Source: Candidatus Saccharimonadota bacterium
Lineage (GTDB): Bacteria > Patescibacteriota > Saccharimonadia > Saccharimonadales > Saccharimonadaceae
Assembly (NCBI GenBank): GCA_009777365.1
Contig: WRLZ01000027.1
Location: 1-8,977 of the forward strand
Reading direction: 5' to 3'
DNA length: 8,977 bases
A model generated the notes under the pieces. The model searched no databases, was not told where the DNA came from, and worked only from the letters and a program-made list of their open reading frames with translations. Each line of letters starts with the position of its first letter. Position 1 is the stretch's first letter. Made by a program: the position numbers and the translations under genes. Shown here piece by piece: positions 1 through 4,982 of the stretch.

Positions 1-1
1 C

Positions 2-1171
2 TCTGCCTTGCCAGGCCTAATTATCGAAAAAATCGACAAAAACTTCCTCAAGGACCACCTAAGCGGCCTAAAATACGGCGTCGTCATAATCTCCGGCACC
101 AACGGCAAAACCACCACCACAAAAATCGTCACCGAGCTATTGGAAGCCGAAGGCCTCAAGGTTTTTACCAATAAAACCGGCAGCAACTTCGTAAGAGGCA
201 TTATCGCCGCAGTTATCAAGGCCATAGATCCCAAAACCAAAAAATTAAACGCCGACATCGCCGTTTTAGAGCTGGACGAAGCTCATGCCCTAAAGTTCAT
301 TGAGCACATCCAACCAACCTACTCCCTATTGTTGAATGTCATGCGAGACCAGCTCGATCGTTTTGCCGAAATAGACCACATAGCCAAACTGCTCGACAAA
401 ATCGCAAAATCCACAACCAAAACCGTCGTCATCAACCGCGAAGACTCCCGATTGCGATCGATCAAACCGACAGCCAAGGCCCAATACTTTGGCTTAAGCA
501 GTTCTCTCCGAGCCGATTTCCCCGAAGATGACGCCTTGATTGGCGGAAACAGGACAAAAACCGAGTTACCCGCCGCCGAAGTTGTCTTGGATAAGCTAAA
601 AGACAATGCGGCTACATACAGAATCGGCAAAACGCAATATGAAACCACCCTTGCCCTCCCCGGTGTTTACAATGCTTTTAACGCCGCTGGCGCACTCGCG
701 CTTGCATTAGCCATCCTCCCCAAATCCGAGCCGAAAACTCTTATCGAAAACCTCGGCAAAATCGAACCTGCCTTTGGACGCGGTGAAGTCTTTGAGGTAA
801 AGGGGCAACCTCTCGAACTCATACTCGTCAAAAATCCTAGCGCCTTCCAGCTCGCCCTTAAATCTTTCCGCACTTCGGATCACGCCACTATGATCGCCAT
901 TAACGACGCGCCTGCTGATGGACGCGATATTTCATGGCTTTGGAATGTGGATTTTACCGGATTGGATTTCGTAGATGTCGTTTCAGGTACCCGCGCTGAT
1001 GGCATGGCTCTGCGATTACATTATGACGAGGTCGGTTTCGGGGAAGTTATTCCAAATCTCAAGGATGCCATTACCGCGTTTTCCAATATCGACCGTCCAC
1101 GCCGCATATTCGCCACCTACACCGCCATGCTCGAGATCCGCAAAATTTTATCTGGGAAGAAACTCCTATGA
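2..1171 (+). CDS. murT: MurT-type Mur ligase, catalytic subunit of the lipid II isoglutaminyl synthase (5' partial)
   Basis: MurT activates the alpha-carboxyl of D-Glu in lipid II with ATP, and GatD supplies ammonia to give D-isoglutamine at the cytoplasmic face. The P-loop GTNGKTTT lies at residues 30-37, counting from the TTG at position 8. The Mur central domain follows, with LELDEAH at 87-93, MRDQLDRF at 112-119 and LPGVYNAFNAAGA at 217-229. The C-terminal DUF1727-type domain has NDAPADGRDISW at 289-300, matching the S. aureus MurT segment with the Asp proposed to complete the GatD catalytic triad. The reading frame is open to the left edge. SALPG just before the P-loop region matches the LPGQ region of S. 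aureus MurT, which has about 27 residues before it, so the true start is outside the window and the TTG at 8 is probably not the start. The visible chain has no cysteine, so the four-Cys zinc ribbon of S. aureus MurT is absent. The stop overlaps the gatD start (ATGA). Confidence 0.9.
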   Translation, partial: SALPGLIIEKIDKNFLKDHLSGLKYGVVIISGTNGKTTTTKIVTELLEAEGLKVFTNKTGSNFVRGIIAAVIKAIDPKTKKLNADIAVLELDEAHALKFIEHIQPTYSLLLNVMRDQLDRFAEIDHIAKLLDKIAKSTTKTVVINREDSRLRSIKPTAKAQYFGLSSSLRADFPEDDALIGGNRTKTELPAAEVVLDKLKDNAATYRIGKTQYETTLALPGVYNAFNAAGALALALAILPKSEPKTLIENLGKIEPAFGRGEVFEVKGQPLELILVKNPSAFQLALKSFRTSDHATMIAINDAPADGRDISWLWNVDFTGLDFVDVVSGTRADGMALRLHYDEVGFGEVIPNLKDAITAFSNIDRPRRIFATYTAMLEIRKILSGKKLL

Positions 1172-1878
1172 ACCTAAGAATCCTCCACCTTTATCCTAAA
1201 GAAATGAATCTATACGGAGATCACGGCAATATTTTGGCGCTGGAAAAACGCTGCAATTGGCGGAACATAAAAACAGAGGTTATTCCTTATGAGCCGGGCA
1301 ATGAGTTCCCGCAAAACGTAGATATTATCTTCGGCGGTGGCGGACAGGACTCCGGGCAAAATAAAATTGCCGACGATTTGTTATCCCATAAAGAAAATAT
1401 CGGCAGGCTAATCAAGAACGGCACTCCGGCGCTTTTCATTTGCGGCCTCTACCAGCTTATGGGGAAGGAATTTATCACCGCAAAAAACGAGGCCATCACC
1501 GGTCTCGGCATTTTCAGCATGACAACCAAAGCCGGCAACAAACGACTAATCGGAAATATTGTTATCGAATCTCATCCGTTTGGCCAAATAGTCGGATTCG
1601 AAAATCATTCCGGCTGCACTATATTGGATAAATCTATGAAGCCCCTCGGCAGAGTTATAAAAGGTGCCGGCAATAACGGCAAAGACCGCACAGAGGGCGT
1701 CTTTTTTCACAATGCCATAGGCACATATCTCCACGGACCGATCCTCCCCCAGAACCCAACTATAGCCGATTTCATAATCCAAACAGCCATCACCAACAAA
1801 TACGATCAGGTCATAGCGCCGCTTGACGATAACTATGAGGACATGGCGCATCGTTCTGCGTCAAAACGACCCAGATAG
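1168..1878 (+). CDS. gatD: GatD-type glutamine amidotransferase, lipid II isoglutaminyl synthase subunit
   Basis: This is a class I (CobB/CobQ-like) glutamine amidotransferase that hydrolyses glutamine and passes ammonia to MurT. At 236 aa it is close to S. aureus GatD (243 aa). The nucleophile is Cys92 in FICGLYQLMG, and the catalytic His is His189 in GTYLHGP. FGGGGQDSGQ at 55-64 and Arg126 sit where the family has its oxyanion/glutamine-binding elements. The N-terminus LRILHLYPKEMNLYGDHGN is typical of the family. The ATG at 1168 overlaps the murT stop by four bases, and a GGGAAGA sequence at 1154-1160 can act as the Shine-Dalgarno site, so the pair is translationally coupled and should form a stable heterodimer. 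No good terminator is seen directly after the stop. The catalytic Asp of the triad would come from MurT. The assignment is secure; the substrate is inferred from the MurT partnership. Confidence 0.92.
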   Translation: MNLRILHLYPKEMNLYGDHGNILALEKRCNWRNIKTEVIPYEPGNEFPQNVDIIFGGGGQDSGQNKIADDLLSHKENIGRLIKNGTPALFICGLYQLMGKEFITAKNEAITGLGIFSMTTKAGNKRLIGNIVIESHPFGQIVGFENHSGCTILDKSMKPLGRVIKGAGNNGKDRTEGVFFHNAIGTYLHGPILPQNPTIADFIIQTAITNKYDQVIAPLDDNYEDMAHRSASKRPR

Positions 1879-1969
1879 ACCCCCTCCCAAAACACCCCAA
1901 GCTACCTAAAATCTCTTCATCGCGCGGCAGCAAGACAGCACTCTCATTTACTCAAGTTTTCCGATAGTC

Positions 1970-2015
1970 CCGTGAAATGACTTTTTGTTTCACAAAAACG
2001 TGAAACAACCCATCC
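1970..2015. repeat. 46-bp direct repeat, copy 1, with parS-like half-sites
   Basis: First copy of a 46-bp unit repeated 85 bp downstream. Its last 30 bases (1986-2015) are identical to 2071-2100. The first 8 bases (CCGTGAAA) are also identical, while the 8 bases between differ at every position. Inside are 8-mers in alternating orientation: GTGAAATG (1972-1979, imperfect), TGTTTCAC (1986-1993) and GTGAAACA (2000-2007), each 6 bp from the next. The unit lies between the convergent gatD and tRNA-Val genes. A bidirectional terminator is possible but there is no proper T-tract; a protein-binding site is the alternative. Function unknown. Confidence 0.8.
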
Positions 2016-2054
2016 AGCTACTACTGTAAAAACCCACAGACCAAACCAAAATCT

Positions 2055-2100
2055 CCGTGAAACACGAAAATGTTTCACAAAAACGTGAAACAACCCATCC
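2055..2100. repeat. 46-bp direct repeat, copy 2, with parS-like half-sites
   Basis: Second copy of the unit. Here all three half-sites are perfect: GTGAAACA (2057-2064), six bases, TGTTTCAC (2071-2078), six bases, GTGAAACA (2085-2092). The middle element is complementary to both flanking ones, so a transcript could form either of two mutually exclusive 8-bp hairpins. In DNA this is a 14-bp-period array of inverted half-sites. The ParB target parS is the same two 8-mers joined without a spacer, so a true parS is not present. Confidence 0.8.
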
Positions 2101-2241
2101 CACGAAAACCAATGAAAACAGAAACATTACCATTCCCCACGCCCATGCTGTCTATCGCTATGCCCTAGATCATCAGCATTACCGCAAGCTCTTGAAAATA
2201 TAATTAACCCCAAACAGAGGCCAATTCTAAAAATAATCTCA

Positions 2242-2318
2242 TGGTGGGTCGCGAGGGACTCGAACCCCCGACCCTCTCGGTGTAAACGAGATGCTCTAGC
2301 CAACTGAGCTAGCGACCC
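2242..2318 (-). tRNA. tRNA-Val (anticodon UAC)
   Basis: A 77-nt cloverleaf read on the minus strand. The acceptor stem is GGGTCGC/GCGACCC with discriminator A and an encoded CCA (2242-2244). The D arm is GCTC...GAGC with AGTTGGCTA in the loop. The anticodon stem is TCTCG/CGAGA with loop TTTACAC, giving anticodon TAC, which reads GUA and by wobble other Val codons. The variable loop has 5 nt. The T arm is GGGGG-TTCGAGT-CCCTC with one G-T pair. The CCA is genome-encoded. A promoter lies immediately upstream, so it is transcribed alone. Confidence 0.97.
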
Positions 2319-2326
2319 ATACCCAT

Positions 2327-2355
2327 ATTCTATCATAAATCACACCAAATTTCAA
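2327..2355 (-). promoter_or_regulatory. Promoter of tRNA-Val
   Basis: On the minus strand the -35 is TTGAAA (2350-2355), the spacer is exactly 17 bp, and the -10 is TAGAAT (2327-2332). The predicted transcription start is near 2320, about two bases before the mature tRNA 5' end, so the 5' leader would be almost absent. Confidence 0.7.
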
Positions 2356-2400
2356 GCCGCTCCACAGTATTTTTCACACTCCCTCTCACACCTGCCCTCT

Positions 2401-2601
2401 ACCAAATCCTCTGGGTGGTCGGGGGCGTGGAGTAGGTCAATCAATGGAGCTACAGGATCTTGGGTAGGTCCTTGGCAAATCCGCGGGGCTATGTCCGATA
2501 CATCAACAACAGGCGCTCATGCAGGTATTGAAGCAGTCATGGGGCATTCCGGCGACATTACTGTTGGCATCGGTTTTCGTGGGGTGATACATGTTATATA
2601 A
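2401..2601 (+). pseudogene. C-terminal remnant of an unrecognised Gly/Trp-rich protein
   Basis: This frame has no plausible start but reads as ordered protein to a TAA at 2599-2601. The visible chain includes GWSGAWSRSINGATGSWVGP, then WQIRGAMSDT and GAHAGIEAVMGHSGDITVGI, ending GFRGVIHVI. The W-S-x-W spacing, the many glycines and the alternating hydrophobic end look like the last beta-rich domain of a secreted or phage-tail-like protein. The frame stays open leftwards into the tRNA gene, but the text before about 2410 no longer looks protein-like, so the break is probably between 2390 and 2410. An internal ATG at 2491 would give 36 residues but has no clear Shine-Dalgarno site. I do not recognise the family. 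A degraded gene end is the most economical reading; a small intact gene is less likely. Confidence 0.45.
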
Positions 2602-2605
2602 CATG
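2590..2605. repeat. 16-bp perfect palindrome
   Basis: CATGTTATATAACATG is its own reverse complement and includes the stop codon of the remnant frame. GGGG (2581-2584) and CCCC (2608-2611) flank it and could extend a hairpin across small internal loops. No T-tract follows on either strand, so a protein-binding site or a former element end is as likely as a terminator. Confidence 0.6.
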
Positions 2606-2620
2606 CTCCCCATAACCCAA

Positions 2621-2661
2621 AGCAATAAAAGAATATCAACCCGGATCCTACCAGGTTGATA
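2621..2661 (-). terminator. Probable Rho-independent terminator of the Gly/Ser-rich surface protein gene
   Basis: On the minus strand, TATCAACC (from 2661 down) pairs perfectly over 8 bp with GGTTGATA (ending at 2634), with a 12-nt loop that can add a further GG/CC pair. The T-rich TTCTTTTATT run follows at once. It lies about 50 bases beyond the stop codon at 2713 and nothing else on that strand would use it before the tRNA promoter. Confidence 0.6.
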
Positions 2662-2712
2662 CCTTTAGCTCTACCGTTCGCAATTTCTACTGCGTCTCTT
2701 TGAAACCTCGAA

Positions 2713-3447
2713 CTATCGCCTTCGCGCCGCCTTTTCCTCGCGTTTTCGGTTCTTCATAACTACCAATAAGGCAAACACACCGCAAGCAACCACAATACTT
2801 GAAATTATAGTGATCAAATCAACCCTTGCGATCGCCAACTCCCCAATTCTGATAACACCCGTTGGTGGAACCTCATAATTTGGGTCGTAAACTATATTAA
2901 ACACCAAGTTTGCTTCTAGCGGATTGCCATACAAGTCGAACCCGACTACTGTAATCTGATGCGACCCAACCGTCGTCAGGTCAAATATTGGCCTCACATT
3001 TTGCCAATCAAGCGACGGCGTAACCGGTATCGTTGCTATCAGAACACCATTATCGAAAATCTGCAAACACGTCAAAGCCAAAAAGTCGATATTAAGCTCT
3101 ACCGTCCGATTATTGGTCGTAAAATTAACATCGCCAGATGCAACCATATCCGCGTTGAAGTTCACAACGTTTACACCCTTCTCCACTGTTATCGCCGCAT
3201 GGCCATCACTCGTCAAAACCGATTCACTATAAGCGCCATCGCCACCAGCTCCGCCACCACTGCCTCCGCTACCAGACCCGCCACTACCGCCACCACTGCC
3301 TCCGCCGATAATACCGCTAGTATCAATATCGCCACAAGGCGTTGGCACCGCGTACGCTGGTTCCGAAAGGTGTCGCGAACCAATCGTAAGCGCGCTTACA
3401 GCCATTATACTGGCCAACGCTATGCAAAAAACTCCTGTTTTTTTCAT
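2713..3447 (-). CDS. Secreted single-pass surface protein with Gly/Ser linker and VPPTG-type C-terminal anchor
   Basis: 244 aa, family not recognised. Residues 1-33 form a signal peptide (MKK, hydrophobic core, AYA before the likely cleavage site). Residues 47-71 are an almost pure Gly/Ser linker. Residues about 75-187 are rich in beta-strand pattern and look like an Ig-like or E-set domain (for example VGSHQITVVGFDLYGNPLEANLVF). VPPTG is at 193-197, a hydrophobic span at about 210-231, and a basic tail KNRKREEKAARRR ends the chain. That order resembles Gram-positive sortase substrates, although the motif is about 12 residues from the membrane span, more than usual. AGAGGA lies 5 nt before the ATG on the minus strand and supports this start. 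It lies downstream of the DUF916-like gene on the same strand with a 188-bp gap, so it may be co-expressed but has its own candidate promoter. Adhesion or envelope structure is an inference. Confidence 0.85.
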   Translation of the reverse strand: MKKTGVFCIALASIMAVSALTIGSRHLSEPAYAVPTPCGDIDTSGIIGGGSGGGSGGSGSGGSGGGAGGDGAYSESVLTSDGHAAITVEKGVNVVNFNADMVASGDVNFTTNNRTVELNIDFLALTCLQIFDNGVLIATIPVTPSLDWQNVRPIFDLTTVGSHQITVVGFDLYGNPLEANLVFNIVYDPNYEVPPTGVIRIGELAIARVDLITIISSIVVACGVFALLVVMKNRKREEKAARRR

Positions 3448-3512
3448 ATTTTTCCTCTTTCACATTTTATTTTTGTTTACCAAAGTCATCACTCCTTGGA
3501 TTTCACAAACAC

Positions 3513-3542
3513 ATTCTAATCCTCTTTCAAACAAGATACCAA
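3513..3542 (-). promoter_or_regulatory. Candidate promoter of the Gly/Ser-rich surface protein gene
   Basis: On the minus strand the -35 is TTGGTA (3537-3542), the spacer is 18 bp and the -10 is TAGAAT (3513-3518), about 65 bases before the start codon. The -35 overlaps a short inverted repeat (AAGAT, four bases, ATCTT at 3533-3546), which could be an operator or chance. The match is modest. The rest of the 188-bp gap (3448-3635) shows nothing convincing. Confidence 0.35.
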
Positions 3543-3635
3543 TCTTGCCGCCTGGCTCCGCTCACGCCATCGCCTCGGCTCTCGTCAATCTAGTCTATCC
3601 TAAGACTCTTTCCAAATTCACGTACTTCTCCTGGA

Positions 3636-4622
3636 TTATTTCGCTGCTCGTCGTCTCGAGATCGCTTGCATGATCTTAAGAACAATCATCATGACCAATA
3701 TCACCAATATAATCATAATGATGATAAACAAGAACAACGGAATAACCAAAACCATTCGCGTCCAATTTCCGAGATTTTCATCCGCTCGGCTATTGTAACT
3801 CGCGTCAATAACTTGTGTTACATTAAATAGTCCCAGTGCTGGCGTACCATCCCATTCCATATTGATAAGCCTCGTAGTGTCTGGCAAAATTTCGAAAGCT
3901 CGCGTCTGTGAAAAGACCTGCCTTCCGCCAAAAACCGATCGTACAACCAAAGTCTGCCGCGCAGCAAAGTCGGTATTCCCGAGATTTTTTACTGTCGCCG
4001 ACGCAGAAAGGTTCCTATCGAATATAAGTGGACTAATTGTATGGGTAACTACTTCTCCCTGCTCATTTATATCACCATTTATTGTCGCATAGAGCAACAT
4101 GCCTACACGTCCAATACTCTGAACCGTAGAACTTGTTCCGGCCTGAACGTCAGCCGCAGCAAATATCGCCGCATACTGTCCTCCGCCAGGCGCGTCTCTT
4201 GGCACACTAATGGTGAAGTTGACTTCAACCGCTTCATTCACAGCTAGCGTATAAGATTCCCTTTCAAAAGAAATCCACCTGGCAATCTGTGCCCTTGGCG
4301 CTGATTCCGCCCCCTCGAATGTTGGCGTATAGTTTTCGCCCGAAACCTGATATGGCGATGCGTAAACATTAAAGGTATGCTCATTCGCACCCCTGTTGGT
4401 GATCGTAAACCTACCCCTGTAAACTTCGCCCGGATCAAGATTCAACTTGAGCGAGGCTGGCGAAAGCTCAATACCACGGGTATTACCCCCATTTTCACCT
4501 TCGTTAGCATAGACGTCCTGGACTTGCCAATCGCCGATAGGTAGAACTACATTTCCGCCAAACAACGAGGCTACCAGTATTCCTGATACTACCACCCCTG
4601 ATACAATTTTTTTGATACTCAT
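3636..4622 (-). CDS. DUF916-like (WxL-interacting-like) membrane-anchored extracellular protein
   Basis: 328 aa. A signal peptide (about residues 1-39, ending DVYA) precedes two beta-sandwich-like regions. Residues about 48-180 begin GIELSPASLKLNLDPGEVYRG and continue with FTITNRGANEHTFNVYASPY, then PGGGQYAAIF, a pattern like the DUF916 peptidoglycan-binding domain of WxL-interacting proteins. Residues about 185-275 (SATVKNLGNTDFAARQTLVV) resemble its second domain. One membrane span (about 291-317) and a basic end SRRRAAK anchor it, so the body faces outside. The ATG at 4622 was chosen because AAGGAGGAGA sits just before it and a near-consensus promoter lies 22 bases upstream. The longer frame to a TTG at 4730 runs through that promoter. 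In Firmicutes such proteins bind peptidoglycan and WxL partners; no WxL protein is visible here, so the partner is unknown. Confidence 0.85.
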   Translation of the reverse strand: MSIKKIVSGVVVSGILVASLFGGNVVLPIGDWQVQDVYANEGENGGNTRGIELSPASLKLNLDPGEVYRGRFTITNRGANEHTFNVYASPYQVSGENYTPTFEGAESAPRAQIARWISFERESYTLAVNEAVEVNFTISVPRDAPGGGQYAAIFAAADVQAGTSSTVQSIGRVGMLLYATINGDINEQGEVVTHTISPLIFDRNLSASATVKNLGNTDFAARQTLVVRSVFGGRQVFSQTRAFEILPDTTRLINMEWDGTPALGLFNVTQVIDASYNSRADENLGNWTRMVLVIPLFLFIIIMIILVILVMMIVLKIMQAISRRRAAK

Positions 4623-4643
4623 TCTCCTCCTTAATACATATTC

Positions 4644-4672
4644 AGTATAAAGCATCACCGACCCTTTGTCAA
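4644..4672 (-). promoter_or_regulatory. Strong sigma70-type promoter of the DUF916-like gene
   Basis: On the minus strand: TTGACA (4667-4672), 17-bp spacer, TATACT (4644-4649). The -35 is perfect and the -10 differs at one base. The predicted start near 4637 gives a leader of about 15 nt carrying the AAGGAGG ribosome site, which fixes the ATG at 4622 as the translation start. Confidence 0.85.
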
Positions 4673-4678
4673 GACTTT

Positions 4679-4810
4679 TCATCCTAGAACCTGTCTTAAC
4701 ACTCTTAACGCTTTTGTTTTTATATGACAAAGTCGCCTACTGATAACAAACCTTCTCGCAGTTTTTTTGTTTTTACTCTTCGTTTCCTTTCTGTTTTTAC
4801 ACTTTTGCAT
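4679..4810 (-). CDS. Doubtful 43-codon very basic small ORF
   Basis: ATG at 4810 to TGA at 4679 on the minus strand, filling the gap between two tandem promoters. It encodes 43 residues, 16 of them Lys or Arg and one acidic, with two Cys (positions 4 and 28). There is no Shine-Dalgarno site. The ATG lies only four bases after the -10 hexamer at 4815-4820, so it is at or slightly ahead of the predicted transcription start. The A-rich composition of the region could produce such a frame by chance. I list it only because of its exact placement; an untranslated leader or small RNA is at least as likely. Confidence 0.15.
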   Translation of the reverse strand: MQKCKNRKETKSKNKKTARRFVISRRLCHIKTKALRVLRQVLG

Positions 4811-4814
4811 TTTA

Positions 4815-4843
4815 ATCCTATCATAAAAAAATCCCAATGTCAA
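4815..4843 (-). promoter_or_regulatory. Second sigma70-type promoter, upstream of the DUF916-like gene
   Basis: On the minus strand: TTGACA (4838-4843), 17-bp spacer containing a run of seven T, TAGGAT (4815-4820). It points at the DUF916-like gene 190 bases away. It would give either a long leader for that gene or a separate small transcript. TGTTTTTA occurs three times on the + strand of the leader (4715-4722, 4768-4775, 4792-4799). Confidence 0.6.
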
Positions 4844-4866
4844 GCCCTAGTCCATTTTGGTTAAAC

Positions 4867-4980
4867 CCTGTCGATTTGGATGAATCGCAAGGAAAGATTG
4901 AGTACCGCAAAGGAAGCGTATTTAGTATACGCTGACTGCGGAACGGAAATCTTGACACAATAGTTCGCCAAATAGACAAG
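4867..4980. repeat. Nested inverted-repeat element (~110 nt), possible structured RNA or palindromic repeat
   Basis: Four complementary arm pairs are nested around one centre. The outer pair is 4869-4879 with 4968-4978 (10 of 11 pairs). Inside it are AAGATT (4894-4899) with AATCTT (4948-4953), CCGCA (4905-4909) with TGCGG (4937-4941), and AGCGTAT (4915-4921) with ATACGCT (4927-4933) around the loop TTAGT. The gaps on the two sides of the inner arms are similar in length, so the whole can fold as one long interrupted hairpin. A smaller alternative stem, CGATT/AATCG (4872-4876, 4883-4887), competes with the outer arm. It starts 3 bases beyond the stop codon at 4983. No T-tract follows, so it is not a standard terminator. 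It could be a REP/MITE-like interspersed element or an RNA 3' end. Confidence 0.7.
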
Positions 4981-4982
4981 TT

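Larger units (their letters stand above)
1879..2241. other. Gene-free convergent intergenic region
   Basis: 363 bases between the gatD stop and the 3' end of tRNA-Val. Besides the two 46-bp repeat units I see no credible coding sequence on either strand. On the minus strand the bases just beyond the tRNA 3' end read as a T-rich stretch (2222-2236), a weak candidate for tRNA transcript termination without a convincing hairpin. An 8-mer CACGAAAA inside copy 2 (2063-2070) recurs right after it (2101-2108). Confidence 0.6.
2320..2712. other. Intergenic region between tRNA-Val and the surface protein gene
   Basis: No intact gene was found here. The stretch contains the tRNA promoter at its left end, the + strand remnant frame, the 16-bp palindrome and the minus-strand terminator. 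Positions 2662-2712 show nothing I can interpret. Confidence 0.6.

Noticed and set aside
1986..2007. Canonical parS site
   Set aside because: The two half-sites are separated by six bases, so the unspaced 16-bp parS palindrome is not present.
1970..2100. CRISPR array
   Set aside because: There are only two units, they contain strong internal symmetry, there is one 39-bp interval, and no cas genes are seen.
2127..2336. Minus-strand ORF of 69 codons
   Set aside because: It runs through the tRNA-Val gene; the SLAQLARASRLHREGRGFESLA string is the usual translation artefact of a tRNA.
2242..2601. Integrated element using tRNA-Val as attachment site
   Set aside because: The remnant frame lies at the 5' side of the tRNA, there is no integrase, and no duplicated tRNA 3' end is visible in the window.
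2959..3519. Plus-strand ORF of 186 codons opposite the Gly/Ser-rich gene
   Set aside because: Its Ala/Thr-rich repeats are the antisense reading of the Gly/Ser linker; the minus-strand frame has the signal peptide, membrane span and ribosome site.
3520..3635. Short protein-like frame on the minus strand (VREFGKSLRID) after the DUF916-like gene
   Set aside because: It is only about a dozen codons to a TAG with no start or family match; probably chance.
3422..3673. Plus-strand ORF of 83 codons with hydrophobic stretches
   Set aside because: It begins inside the reverse complement of a signal peptide and ends inside another gene; there is no ribosome site and its middle does not look like protein.
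3636..4730. Longer form of the DUF916-like gene starting at a TTG (4730)
   Set aside because: The extra 36 codons have no ribosome site and contain the -35/-10 of the promoter; the ATG at 4622 has AAGGAGG and begins a clean signal peptide.
4894..4953. Standard intrinsic terminator for the WG-repeat gene
   Set aside because: The hairpin is long and interrupted and is not followed by a T-run on the minus strand.
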